This document shows positions 26,121-36,726 of a stretch of DNA of 64,000 bases, piece after piece; the stretch's first letter is position 1; each line of letters opens with the position of its first letter. The stretch lies in the NCBI RefSeq assembly GCF_900142725.1, contig NZ_FRBW01000004.1:372001-436000 (forward strand). Direction: 5' to 3'. A program made the position numbers and the translations under genes. The stretch comes from Roseibium suaedae. Its GTDB lineage: Bacteria; Pseudomonadota; Alphaproteobacteria; Rhizobiales; Stappiaceae. The notes below the pieces were generated by a model that ran no database searches, was not told the DNA's origin, and saw nothing but the letters and a program-made list of their open reading frames with translations.

Positions 26121-27047
26121 ATGTCCCCTTCCGTCTTCCGGTTCGCGCCTTCTCCTAACGGCCATCTGCATCTCGGGCACGCTTTGTCGGCTCTGCTGAA
26201 TGCGCGGGCCGCATCCGCAACGGGTGGGCGGTTTCTGGTGCGGATCGAGGATATCGACCAGACCCGCTGCACACCGCAGCTGGAAGCAGAGCTGCTGGAG
26301 GATCTGGCCTGGCTGGAGCTTGAATACGAGCGGCCCGTGCTGCGTCAATCCGAACATTTTGCCGACTACGCAAAGGCACTGGCACGACTGGAAGCCATGG
26401 GGCTGGTCTATCGAGGCTATCTGACCCGGGCCGAAATCAGGCGCCACGTTGAGGCGGAAGACCGGGCGGGGCGCCTCTGGCCGCGCGATCCGGATGGCGC
26501 GCCGCTCTATCCCCGCGATGACATGGTGCTGACCGCGGACGAGCTGGCCGCGCGGGCAGCCTCTGATGCGCCTTATGCGCTGCGGCTGGATATGGCGCGG
26601 GCGCTTTCCCTGGCGGGGCAGGACCTGACCTGGCGCGAGTGTCCTTCCGAGGTGCCGCGCGATGGCGCCGTTCCCTCAAACTGGAACGTTCCCGAGATTG
26701 TTCCGGCTGATCCGGGAGCCTGGGGGGATGTGGTCCTTGCCCGCAAGGATACGCCCACCAGTTACCATCTCTCCGTCGTGGTCGACGATGCTCGTCAGGG
26801 CATCACCGACGTCTTGCGTGGCCGCGATCTCTACGCGGCCACCTCCGTGCACCGTCTTTTGCAAAGCCTGCTGGACTTGCCGGAACCGTCCTATCGCCAT
26901 CACCGGCTGATCCTCGGTGAGGATGGCAGGAAACTGTCGAAATCCCGTCAGGACACCGGGCTGCGGGCTTTGCGCGAGGCGGGCTGGAACCTGGCTCGGC
27001 TCCGTGCCGCGATAGATGTTTTTGACCCGCTAGGTGTTTTTTCCTAG
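26121..27047 (+). CDS. gluQ: tRNA glutamyl-Q(34) synthetase GluQRS
   Basis: Truncated glutamyl-tRNA synthetase (308 aa) that attaches Glu to queuosine-34 of tRNA-Asp. The class I motifs are present: RFAPSPNGHLHLGHALSAL near the N-terminus and KLSKSRQDTGLRAL near the C-terminus, and there is no anticodon-binding domain. The Cys residues that hold zinc in E. coli YadB are missing from the corresponding YRGYLTRAEIRRHV region. It fits with the preQ1 operon at 56940-59211. The ATG at 26121 starts six residues before the first motif; the longer frame upstream is antisense to the glycosylase gene and is not coding. Confidence 0.92.
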   Translation: MSPSVFRFAPSPNGHLHLGHALSALLNARAASATGGRFLVRIEDIDQTRCTPQLEAELLEDLAWLELEYERPVLRQSEHFADYAKALARLEAMGLVYRGYLTRAEIRRHVEAEDRAGRLWPRDPDGAPLYPRDDMVLTADELAARAASDAPYALRLDMARALSLAGQDLTWRECPSEVPRDGAVPSNWNVPEIVPADPGAWGDVVLARKDTPTSYHLSVVVDDARQGITDVLRGRDLYAATSVHRLLQSLLDLPEPSYRHHRLILGEDGRKLSKSRQDTGLRALREAGWNLARLRAAIDVFDPLGVFS

Positions 27048-27202
27048 TTACTTTAGACGGGTAACATTCTTCTTGTGATTGTTTCTTGGAGTGGGTTTGT
27101 TCACCTGGGGTAGGTAGTTGTTAAGTATATGAAAATTATCTATTTATACATAACTCTCCGAGTATAACGGCATGAAGGTTCCCTAGGGATGAGGAGCGGG
27201 TC

Positions 27203-27334
27203 ATGTCCTACGTAATGGCTTTCTTGTCGGTTCTGGTTTTTTCTGCACTGCGGGCGCATGGAACTTGGCGCCGCAAACAGGAAGCGCGCGTGGCGATTGC
27301 CCGTAACTCCGCTGGCAGGCCGCGCTCGCACTAA
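27203..27334 (+). CDS. Small hypothetical protein (43 aa) ahead of the GGDEF-EAL gene
   Basis: A short ORF with a very good ribosome-binding site (GAGGAGCGGGTC directly before ATG). It encodes a hydrophobic N-terminal helix (YVMAFLSVLVFSAL) followed by a basic tail (RRKQEARVAIARNSAGRPRSH). The stop lies 18 bases before the GGDEF-EAL start. An AT-rich stretch at 27120-27180 precedes it. No family is recognised. Translation is likely from the RBS and placement, though no conservation can be checked here. Confidence 0.55.
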   Translation: MSYVMAFLSVLVFSALRAHGTWRRKQEARVAIARNSAGRPRSH

Positions 27335-27352
27335 GATGATTTATGGTGCGAA

Positions 27353-29461
27353 ATGAATTTGATCGCAGCTGTCCGTGTTCTACGGGAAAAGGCGCTGCAG
27401 AAGGTATTCGTCCGCTCGACCATCTATATGGCGCTGATGCTTTGCCTGTTTGCGTTTCTCGTGTCAGTGGTGACCTTTCATTTCCAGGCTGGGAAGATCC
27501 GCGAAGACGTTGAAGAGCGGGCTTTTCACGTTGCAGGTTTCGTTGCCTCCGTGGTCGGTCCGGATCTGGTTCGTCAGAACGTCGACCGGCTGGGCCAGCT
27601 TATGAACCAGCTGGCGAGCAAGAACCCCATCAAGTTTGCGCGCGTCTATTCCGTTGAAGGCAAGGTCATCGCTTCGGATGAGGATTCTTCGCGCCGCGTC
27701 AGTCGCCGCATGATTGATGTCGATGTGCTCAGATCCATTCTTCAGGGCACCCAGATTACCCGTGAAAACGATGCAAGGGTCGAGCAGATCCAGCCGGTCT
27801 TCTTCGACGGGGAGGTGATCGGCGCGGTCTCCGTTGTGATCTCGAAGGACAGATTGCAGGAGCTGCGCTTCGATGTGATCCTGCAGTTTGGCCTGCTGAT
27901 CCTGGCGATGTGCATTTTGTTCCTGCCCATGGTCGCCTATCTCATGTACCGCTCGACCCATGGCATCAGCCGCCTGACGCAAATGTCGAACGAAGCAGCG
28001 CAGGGCTTTCTCGATCCGAATATTCCGACCGATACGCCAGGCGAGGTCGGAGAATTGCAGACTGCCGTCCGCACCATGGTGACGAACTGGAGCAAGACGA
28101 TCCAGTCCGTCGAATATCTGGCGAACATGGATTCCGTCACGGGCCTGCCGAACCGTTTGAAGTTCGAGAACACGGCCACCCAGTTGGTCGAGTTCAATCC
28201 CAAGGCAACCGGCGGCCTGCTGCTTGTCGACCTCGACCGGTTCAAGGCCATTAATGACACCTTTGGTCATGCGGTGGGGGACAAGCTTCTGAAGCTGGTC
28301 GGGGAGCGGATCGTCACGACGGTCACCGAATTCTGCCCTGGTAAGACCCGGTCCAAGCCGCTGATTGCGCGGTTTTCCGGTGACGAGTTCACCATCCTTC
28401 TGCCGGGGCTGAATGACCGGGAGGTGCTGAGCGAACTGGCCGAACTGATCCTGGCGCGGATGAGCCGTCCCTTCAAGATCGACAGCCACAGTCTTCGCAC
28501 CCGGGCCAGCATCGGTGTCGCGGTCTATCCGGATGACGGCAAGACTGAAAGCGAACTGCTTCAATGCGCAGATCTCGCCTTGCATCGCGCCAAGCTGAAT
28601 GGCCGCGATCAGATGGTGATGTTCAACCAGAGCATCCGCGACGAGGCGCAGGAGCGTGACCGCATCGAGAACAGCCTGCGCATGGCCGAGGAAAACGGCG
28701 AGCTGGAAGTCTATTACCAGCCAAAGATCGACATGGTCAGCGGCCGCTGGGTCGGGGCCGAGGCGTTGCTGCGCTGGACCCATCCGGAGCTTGGGCGCGT
28801 GTCACCGGTCAAGTTCATTCCGATCGCGGAAGAATGCGGCCTGATTGGCCCGATCGGGGAATTCGTTCTGCGGCGCAGCCTTGCCCAGATGAAGGAACTC
28901 ATCGACGAAGGCCATGACCTGACGGTCGCGGTCAATGTCGCGCCGGTTCAGTTGCGTTCTCCCTATTTCACCGACCGCACGCTTGGCATTCTGGGGGAGA
29001 GCGGCTATCCGCTCCACCGCCTGGAGCTGGAGATCACCGAGTCCGGCGTCATGGAAAGCCCGGTCAATATCGAGCAGCAGATTTCCCCGATCCGGGACGA
29101 GGGGGTCCGCTTTGCCATTGACGATTTCGGCACCGGTTATTCCAGCCTCAGCAATCTGGCGACGATGCCTTTCGATACGCTGAAGATTGACCGGTCCTTT
29201 GTCATGTCCATGGCCGAAAGCGAGGACCGCCGGATCATCGTTCAGCTGATCCTGATGATGGCCAAGCAATTGCGCATGCAGACCGTGGCCGAAGGCATCG
29301 AAACCGAGACACAGCTCGCCGCTCTGAAGGAATGGGGCGCGTCCTACGGGCAGGGCTTCCTCTGGAGCACGCCAGTGCCTTTCGCGGAGTTTGCCGCCAA
29401 GGTCCGGGAGCAGGCTTCAGAAAACGCGCTTGCGGCCAAGTCCGAACCTTCGGCTGCCTGA
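27353..29461 (+). CDS. Bifunctional GGDEF-EAL cyclic-di-GMP signalling protein
   Basis: A 702-residue membrane protein. Two hydrophobic helices (about residues 23-42 and 182-202) bracket a ~140-residue periplasmic sensor region of unknown ligand, followed by a HAMP-like linker. The GGDEF domain spans about residues 260-430, with the site written RFSGDEF (Ser replacing the first Gly), and the EAL domain spans about 445-690 with an intact EALLRW and the downstream DDFGTGYSSL loop. Diguanylate cyclase and phosphodiesterase activity are both possible; the SGDEF variant has been reported active in some proteins. Regulates motile/sessile behaviour by family. The 43-aa ORF lies just upstream. Confidence 0.93.
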   Translation: MNLIAAVRVLREKALQKVFVRSTIYMALMLCLFAFLVSVVTFHFQAGKIREDVEERAFHVAGFVASVVGPDLVRQNVDRLGQLMNQLASKNPIKFARVYSVEGKVIASDEDSSRRVSRRMIDVDVLRSILQGTQITRENDARVEQIQPVFFDGEVIGAVSVVISKDRLQELRFDVILQFGLLILAMCILFLPMVAYLMYRSTHGISRLTQMSNEAAQGFLDPNIPTDTPGEVGELQTAVRTMVTNWSKTIQSVEYLANMDSVTGLPNRLKFENTATQLVEFNPKATGGLLLVDLDRFKAINDTFGHAVGDKLLKLVGERIVTTVTEFCPGKTRSKPLIARFSGDEFTILLPGLNDREVLSELAELILARMSRPFKIDSHSLRTRASIGVAVYPDDGKTESELLQCADLALHRAKLNGRDQMVMFNQSIRDEAQERDRIENSLRMAEENGELEVYYQPKIDMVSGRWVGAEALLRWTHPELGRVSPVKFIPIAEECGLIGPIGEFVLRRSLAQMKELIDEGHDLTVAVNVAPVQLRSPYFTDRTLGILGESGYPLHRLELEITESGVMESPVNIEQQISPIRDEGVRFAIDDFGTGYSSLSNLATMPFDTLKIDRSFVMSMAESEDRRIIVQLILMMAKQLRMQTVAEGIETETQLAALKEWGASYGQGFLWSTPVPFAEFAAKVREQASENALAAKSEPSAA

Positions 29462-29484
29462 CGCGCTTTGGTCGGCCTTTTTCT

Positions 29485-30450
29485 TCAGTTCATCCGCCAC
29501 AGATCGAGCAGATAGACCCAGATGCCGCTGGTCACCACTGCTGCCATTGTGGTCAGCGTGATGGAATTGGCGGACATGGCGTGTCCCGTGCCATAGCGGC
29601 TGGCGAAGATATAGACGTTGATGCCTGTCGGGCAGGCTGCCGTCAGGGTTGCCGCCGCCGTCCAGATCGGCGGCAAATGGAACACATAGGCCGACAGGAC
29701 GAAAATGATTGCCGGCATCAGGACGATCTTCACGAGGCTGAGCAGGATGCCGGGCAGCACATTGCCCCGAATGCCATAGCGCACCATGCTGGTGCCAAGT
29801 GACAGCAGGGCGACTGGCAGGGCAGCAGAGGAAAGACGGCCCAGCACGTCGGCAAAGATGCCGGTTACAGGCAGTTTCAGCGTGCGCCAGATTACAGCCG
29901 CCACGATGGCCAGCACGATTGGATTTGTCGCCAGGTTCTTGCAGACGCTGAGGATCAGTGCGGGAAGGTCCGGCGCTTCGGCCATGCCGTCCTTTGCGGC
30001 TGCCCGTTCCATCAGGATGGCAATTGCCACGGTCATGACCGGCAGGTGCACCGACAGCAGGATGAGCAGGGGGACCTGGCCCGCCTCGCCATAGACGGAC
30101 GAAATCAGCGGCAGACCGACCATGGCGGAATTGGAAAAGACCGAAGAAATACCGCCGATCACACCTGCGCGCGCATCGCGTCCGAACCCTTTGCGGATCA
30201 TCAGGGTGGAAAAGGTCCAGGAAATCGCGACGCCGCTGAAATAGGCCGCCCACAGCTGCCAGGGGTTCTGATCGCCCAGTTGCACCACTGCGAGGGTCTT
30301 GAACAGCAGCGCCGGAATACCGACCACATAGACAAACTGCCCCAGCGCATCCCCTGTGCTTTCCTTGAGGATGCCGGTTCTTGCCAGCACATATCCGAGT
30401 CCGATCAGGGCGAAGACGGGAAGGACGATCGCAAGAATATCCAGGGACAT
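29485..30450 (-). CDS. AEC family (auxin efflux carrier-type) transporter
   Basis: A 321-residue membrane protein with about ten hydrophobic helices in two bundles, of the AEC/PIN-like family. Visible features are the N-terminal VLPVFALIGLGYVLAR segment, which is the usual AEC opening, and the symmetrical C-terminal half. Family members export malate, malonate or auxin-like acids; the substrate here is unknown. It converges with the GGDEF-EAL gene, 24 bases apart. Confidence 0.9.
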   Translation of the reverse strand: MSLDILAIVLPVFALIGLGYVLARTGILKESTGDALGQFVYVVGIPALLFKTLAVVQLGDQNPWQLWAAYFSGVAISWTFSTLMIRKGFGRDARAGVIGGISSVFSNSAMVGLPLISSVYGEAGQVPLLILLSVHLPVMTVAIAILMERAAAKDGMAEAPDLPALILSVCKNLATNPIVLAIVAAVIWRTLKLPVTGIFADVLGRLSSAALPVALLSLGTSMVRYGIRGNVLPGILLSLVKIVLMPAIIFVLSAYVFHLPPIWTAAATLTAACPTGINVYIFASRYGTGHAMSANSITLTTMAAVVTSGIWVYLLDLWRMN

Positions 30451-30651
30451 TGCATTCTCTATGGCTGCGGGTTTTGGATTTGCTAACCTGTAGGCAGGCA
30501 GGATCCCGCAAATGAAGCTGGCGGAGAGGCAGAGGCGGATTGTTCAAAAGCCGCCGGGGGCAGAACCATCACAGCTTTGAAAATGACGGGTGAATGCAGG
30601 ACTGACAAGACCTGATCTGTCCTGGAGCGTACCGGAAAGGGTCCAAAATTC

Positions 30652-31845
30652 ATGGCGGAACGGAAGACGGTGGCCGAAAAGGCTGAGCGCCTGGCGTTGC
30701 TGGCGCATGATCTGCGGACACCCCTTGCCGCAATGAAGCTCACTGCAGAGCTGATTGCCCGCGATGGCCTGACGGATCTTCAGGCCGAGCGGCTCGCCAT
30801 TTTGATGCGCAGCATCGACGCGCTTGACGACATGGCGGGAGAACTCGTCCGCGAACCTGCCCGTGAGGGCAAGAACGGCTTGGGTTCGTCCAATCCGGAA
30901 ACGGTGGATCTTGCTGAACTCGTTGTGGAAATCGGCGAATTGATGAAGGTTGCCGCCGCTGCCAAGGGGCTTGGATTTGCCGTCACCGTGCCAGGCAAAG
31001 GCCTGCCCATTGAAAGTCTCAAGGCGGCGCCCTTGCGCCGCATTGTTGCGGCGCTCCTGGACAATGCCATCAAGTATACGGACACCGGCAGTGTCGAAGT
31101 CAGTCTGGAGGAGGTCCCAGCTTGCGGGAAATCTTCCTCTACAGCAATGGCGCGTCTGCGCATTTGCGACACCGGCCCGGGGATCGACCCCAAAGAACAA
31201 GAGCAGCTGTTCCGGCCCTATGTGCGGGGCACAGCAGGACGTGCCAAGGCCAAGGGATCTGGCCTCGGGCTCTGGGGGGCGATGGAGCTTGCCCGGGAGG
31301 CCGGTGGTACCTTGTGCCTCGTTTCCCGGGAAGACAGCGGCAATCTGCAGGGCTGTGAATTCGAGCTGATGCTGCCGCTTGTGCAAGACGAGGGCAGGGC
31401 TTCCTCGCCTTCGAAAATGCAGGAGGCAGAACCTGCGCCCGAAGGCCTTCATGTCCTGATCGTCGATGACAATGACACCAACCGGCGCCTGCTGGCGGCG
31501 CTTCTGGAATCCTTTTCGATCACCAGCGATCAGGCAGACAGTGGCACAGAGGCCCTGCGCAGCATTGCCGCCGGCCGTTACGACGCTGTCTTGCTGGATC
31601 TCCACATGCCGGGTCTCGACGGGGTGGAGACTGCCGAAGCGATCCGGGCGCAGGAAGCCGGAAATAAGATGCCACTGATTGCCGTCACGGCTGCAGCGGA
31701 AACCGCCGATGAAAGACGCATGAAGGCGGCGGGCTTTTCAGACATGATCGCCAAGCCCCTGTCCCCCGCTAAGCTCTTCACCGTTCTTGAACACGCCAGG
31801 CACTATCATCGCAACCGGGCCCAGCCGGAAGAAGCTTCGGCCTGA
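30652..31845 (+). CDS. Hybrid histidine kinase with receiver domain, no sensor
   Basis: A soluble 397-residue protein. The HisKA dimerisation domain starts at residue ~15 with the phospho-acceptor His in LLAHDLRTPLAAMK; the HATPase domain has N-box DNAIKYTDTG, G1 DTGPGIDP and GSGLGLWG; the C-terminal receiver domain (about residues 262-385) has acidic pair VDDND, phospho-acceptor Asp in LLDLHMPGLDG, and the conserved Thr/Lys positions (AVTAAA, IAKPLSPAK). No transmembrane or PAS sensor domain is seen, so signal input must come from another protein. It is orphan, with no DNA-binding regulator beside it. Confidence 0.9.
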   Translation: MAERKTVAEKAERLALLAHDLRTPLAAMKLTAELIARDGLTDLQAERLAILMRSIDALDDMAGELVREPAREGKNGLGSSNPETVDLAELVVEIGELMKVAAAAKGLGFAVTVPGKGLPIESLKAAPLRRIVAALLDNAIKYTDTGSVEVSLEEVPACGKSSSTAMARLRICDTGPGIDPKEQEQLFRPYVRGTAGRAKAKGSGLGLWGAMELAREAGGTLCLVSREDSGNLQGCEFELMLPLVQDEGRASSPSKMQEAEPAPEGLHVLIVDDNDTNRRLLAALLESFSITSDQADSGTEALRSIAAGRYDAVLLDLHMPGLDGVETAEAIRAQEAGNKMPLIAVTAAAETADERRMKAAGFSDMIAKPLSPAKLFTVLEHARHYHRNRAQPEEASA

Positions 31846-31909
31846 GGGCCGCTTCTGCCTGACAATTCCCTCTCTTGGTCAGGGGGCTGTCTTCGCCTAT
31901 ATAGCGCCC

Positions 31910-32764
31910 ATGACAGACGGCCCCGCTTCTCTCCCGCCCAGCTCGTCCCTCCATTGCATCTCAAGCTGGATGGGGCTGCACCCTTTTGCTGCGATTGCGG
32001 TCTATGTGGCGGCTGTCTCTCTTTTCTTTCTGGTTTTTCCAGGTGTGGATCTGGCGGCAAGCGGTGTTTTCTTCCGGCCCGGAGACGGGTTCTGGGCGCA
32101 GGATGTGCCTTTTCTGCGCCAGTTCCGGGGGCTTGGGCCTTATCTGGTCCGGCTGATCGCCATTGCCTGTGTCGTCATCCTGCTGCTGAAGCTGCTGCTG
32201 CCGGCAAGGCAGCCGCTGGTGCCGCTCAGAAAGCCCTTGTTCCTGCTGACGACGCTGATCCTCGGTCCGGGTGTTCTGGTCAATCTGATCCTGAAGAACA
32301 ACTGGGGCCGCCCGCGCCCGGTCATGGTGGATCTCTTTGGCGGTGACATGCCCTATCAGCTGGTCTGGGTGCCGAGCAACTGGTGCAGCACCAACTGTTC
32401 CTTCGTCTCCGGCGAAGGCTCTGCGGCTATGTGGCTTTTGGCCGGACTGATCCTGGTCGCCCCGAAGGCCTGGCGCTGGGGCGTGCTGGCGGTGTTCGCT
32501 CCGATCGGCTTTCTGCTGTCGCTCAACCGGGTGGCCTTTGGCGGCCATTTCACCTCCGATACGCTGCTCTCCTGGGGCCTGACCCTTGCCGTCGTCCTCT
32601 TGGTCCACCGGGTTTTCTTCCGCTGGACACCCGCCTGGGCAACGGATGCGGCGCTGGATGAGCGCTTGACCCGATGGGGCCGATCCCTGCATGGCGCAGG
32701 GGGGCGGATTGCCAACCGCATGGGCCGGATGGGCCGCCGGTTCCTGGGCATGTTCCGGGATTGA
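31910..32764 (+). CDS. Phosphatase PAP2 family membrane protein
   Basis: A 284-residue membrane lipid phosphatase. Conserved motif 1 is KNNWGRPRP, motif 2 is NCSFVSGEGSAA and motif 3 is FGGHFTSD, within about six hydrophobic helices. In motif 2 the usual PSGH has become SGEG, so the canonical His is replaced by Glu. Rhizobial relatives with this SGE form are considered lipid A/phospholipid phosphatases, which is a possible role. The start at 31910 is preferred, as the upstream frame extends into the hybrid kinase gene. No strong ribosome-binding site. Confidence 0.85.
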   Translation: MTDGPASLPPSSSLHCISSWMGLHPFAAIAVYVAAVSLFFLVFPGVDLAASGVFFRPGDGFWAQDVPFLRQFRGLGPYLVRLIAIACVVILLLKLLLPARQPLVPLRKPLFLLTTLILGPGVLVNLILKNNWGRPRPVMVDLFGGDMPYQLVWVPSNWCSTNCSFVSGEGSAAMWLLAGLILVAPKAWRWGVLAVFAPIGFLLSLNRVAFGGHFTSDTLLSWGLTLAVVLLVHRVFFRWTPAWATDAALDERLTRWGRSLHGAGGRIANRMGRMGRRFLGMFRD

Positions 32765-32784
32765 CCGTCTAAGGGTCTGATCGC

Positions 32785-33057
32785 TTAAGGAGCCGGGCGC
32801 GGCTGGCGCGGGCGAGTCCGCTTCAGGATCCGGGCGAGCAGCCTCGGGCTTCTGTCCTCCAGCCAGTGAAAGGTCCGGTTCAGCCGGGGCAGCCTCTTGC
32901 GCCGGTTGCGCAGGGCACGTGCCAGCTTCCGGCTGGTCGCAATCAGAATCACGGCTCCAGCAGCCAGAAGCGGCACGCCCGTGGGGATCGGCAGCGCGAG
33001 GGTTGCAGCTCCCAGCACAATGAACAGGAGCGCAAGCGCCCACCAGAACAGCTTCAT
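32785..33057 (-). CDS. PGPGW-type small transmembrane protein
   Basis: A 90-residue protein with two hydrophobic segments near the N-terminus (WWALALLFIVLGAATLALPIP and PLLAAGAVILIA) and a strongly basic tail. The LPIPTGVPLL stretch resembles the proline-glycine loop of the PGPGW family of membrane proteins, of unknown function. An alternative ATG at 33111 would add 18 residues. Confidence 0.65.
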   Translation of the reverse strand: MKLFWWALALLFIVLGAATLALPIPTGVPLLAAGAVILIATSRKLARALRNRRKRLPRLNRTFHWLEDRSPRLLARILKRTRPRQPRPAP

Positions 33058-33147
33058 GTCGATTCGGCCCAGTGTAATTCGCCGATGACTAGCCGGATCG
33101 GGCGACGGCATGATGACGTCCGCTGGCAGTCGTGTGACTGACTGTGC

Positions 33148-33597
33148 CTAAGTCTTGCGGAGTTCGGACAGCAGCTTCCGGCTGCCGGATTGCAGCATGT
33201 CGAAAACCTGGTCGAACCCTTCAGACCCGCCATAATAGGGATCCGGAACATCCCGGTCGGGCCCGGTCAGTAACAGGCGCAGGCGAGGGTGGTTCGGGAA
33301 TTTCCGGCGCAAAGCCGCCAGATTGTCCCGGTCCATGGCAAGGATCCATTCGAAACGGGAAAAATCGGCATCGCTCACCTGCCGGGCCTTTTGAGTGGAA
33401 ATGTCGATGCCATGGCGCGCCGCCACTTCGACCGAGCGCGGATCGGGCGGATTGCCCGCATGCCAGGCGCCGGTCCCGGCCGAATCCAGCAAAAAGTCCC
33501 TGGCAAGGCCTGCCTCTTCCAGCGTCTGCCGGAAAATGCCTTCAGCCAGCGGGGAGCGGCAGATGTTGCCAAGGCAGACGAAGAGCAGGGAGGTCAT
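33148..33597 (-). CDS. Low molecular weight protein-tyrosine phosphatase
   Basis: A 149-residue phosphatase with the CX5R active site (CLGNICRSP, residues 8-16) and the catalytic Asp in DPYYGG near the C-terminus. Such enzymes act on phosphotyrosine proteins and some on arsenate; no arsenic genes are near. The start at 33597 gives the standard N-terminus. It is 35 bases downstream of the TusA-like gene on the same strand, probably one operon. Confidence 0.93.
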   Translation of the reverse strand: MTSLLFVCLGNICRSPLAEGIFRQTLEEAGLARDFLLDSAGTGAWHAGNPPDPRSVEVAARHGIDISTQKARQVSDADFSRFEWILAMDRDNLAALRRKFPNHPRLRLLLTGPDRDVPDPYYGGSEGFDQVFDMLQSGSRKLLSELRKT

Positions 33598-33632
33598 GGG
33601 AAGCGTCTCCGGCGCAAGGGGCTGGGCAGGCG

Positions 33633-33869
33633 TCAGGACTTGAGGATGAGGAACCGGCCGCGGGTGCCGTCCTTCTCCACGCTCTCGACCGTGTGGCCAT
33701 CCTCGTTGCACATGTGGGGGATGTCCAGAAACGCCATCGGGTCGGAGGTCAGGACTTCCAGCCGGCTGCCGCCCGGCATCTCGAGCAAGGCCTTGCGGGT
33801 CTTGAGAACCGGCATCGGGCACTTGAGGCCGATCAGGTCAAGAATGCGGGAGGCGGTCAGGTCGGTCAT
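33633..33869 (-). CDS. TusA-like sulfurtransferase family protein
   Basis: A 78-residue sulfur-carrier-like protein. The conserved Cys-Pro motif is CPMPVLKTRKAL near residues 16-27, and the fold length matches TusA/YedF/SirA-like proteins. Family members deliver persulfide sulfur, for example to tRNA 2-thiouridine, but several paralogues have other roles. First gene of a likely two-gene unit with the phosphatase. Confidence 0.9.
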   Translation of the reverse strand: MTDLTASRILDLIGLKCPMPVLKTRKALLEMPGGSRLEVLTSDPMAFLDIPHMCNEDGHTVESVEKDGTRGRFLILKS

Positions 33870-33953
33870 TGAGTTTCCTGAAGAAATCGGGTTGCGCCCC
33901 GGTCGCCGGACGCTACCATCTGGCGCAACACTAGCTGATCTGGAGAGAAATAC

Positions 33954-34505
33954 ATGACTGACGCGGCTTTTTCACCGTTGGAAATTCTGGATTTCTGGTG
34001 GCAGGCAGGCCCGGCGAAATGGTTCGCGAAGGACGAAGCCTTCGACGCGGAGATCCGGTCCCGGTTTCTGCCGGCGGTCGAGGCGGCCAAAGCCGGCAAG
34101 CTGGACGCCTGGGAGACGACGCCGCACGGAGCTCTGGCCCTTTTGATCCTGCTCGACCAGTTCACCCGCAATCTCTTCCGCAATGACCCGCGCGCCTTCG
34201 AAGCAGACCCCAGGGCGCTTGCCATCGCGGACCGGGCGGTCACGGCCGGCTTCGACAAGGCCTTCCCGCCCAGCGTGCGCGTGTTCTTCTACCTGCCCTT
34301 CGAGCATGCGGAGGACATGGCCAGCCAGGAACGCAGCGTGGACTTGTGCCGGGCCCTGAACAACGAACAGTTCTATCTCTACGCGCTGATCCATCTGGAT
34401 GTGATCCGGCGTTTCGGCCGGTTCCCGCACCGGAACAAGGTGCTGGGCCGGACCTCGACAGCCGGGGAACTGGCGTTTCTGGAGGACGGCGGTTTTTCCG
34501 CCTGA
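33954..34505 (+). CDS. DUF924 family protein
   Basis: A 183-residue protein with a helical, TPR-like repeat content. It begins with ILDFWWQAGPAKWFAKD, which is the DUF924 signature, and contains LLILLDQFTRNLFRND and the C-terminal RFPHRN motif. Function unknown. The gene is divergent from the TusA-like gene, and the 482-base gap to glnK follows. Confidence 0.9.
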   Translation: MTDAAFSPLEILDFWWQAGPAKWFAKDEAFDAEIRSRFLPAVEAAKAGKLDAWETTPHGALALLILLDQFTRNLFRNDPRAFEADPRALAIADRAVTAGFDKAFPPSVRVFFYLPFEHAEDMASQERSVDLCRALNNEQFYLYALIHLDVIRRFGRFPHRNKVLGRTSTAGELAFLEDGGFSA

Positions 34506-34817
34506 GATCCTTCCTGCAGAGCCTCGCTTCGAACCCGTCAGCTCCGGACGCGTGTTACGCCCCGGAACTGGCGGGTTCTGCTGCTTTTAGAGGTGTTGCC
34601 GAAGCTTGCCTCAATTCGGGTGCCTGAAAATTCATCTGCGGTCACAGTGCCGCTATTTTATCGATCATTTATTGTGCAGCGGCCCTAATCTGCATATTTT
34701 TTAGCCGTTTATACTTGACTCATTTTTAGGCTCTTTTGCCTGCGTGGCTTGGCCCATTCTCGCCTTTTTTCCCGGAAAGCCGCTGCTTTTTCCTCGAAAT
34801 TCCGCCAGTTTTCCGAG

Positions 34818-34834
34818 TTGGCACGGTCCTTGAT
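34818..34834 (+). promoter_or_regulatory. Sigma-54-like promoter of glnK-amtB
   Basis: TTGGCACG-N4-TTGAT matches the RpoN -24/-12 pattern (consensus YTGGCACG-N4-TTGCW), with TTGA in place of TTGC. It lies 154 bases before glnK, the expected place, and the neighbouring amt gene has the same arrangement. I could not pick out convincing NtrC sites upstream. Confidence 0.6.
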
Positions 34835-34840
34835 TAGTAA

Positions 34841-35326
<486 letters not shown>

Positions 35327-35346
35327 TTGTCTTGAGGGTAAGAAAC

Positions 35347-36684
<1,338 letters not shown>

Positions 36685-36726
36685 CCCATTCCTCCACGTG
36701 GTCTAATTGGCTCAGACTGCGTATCT

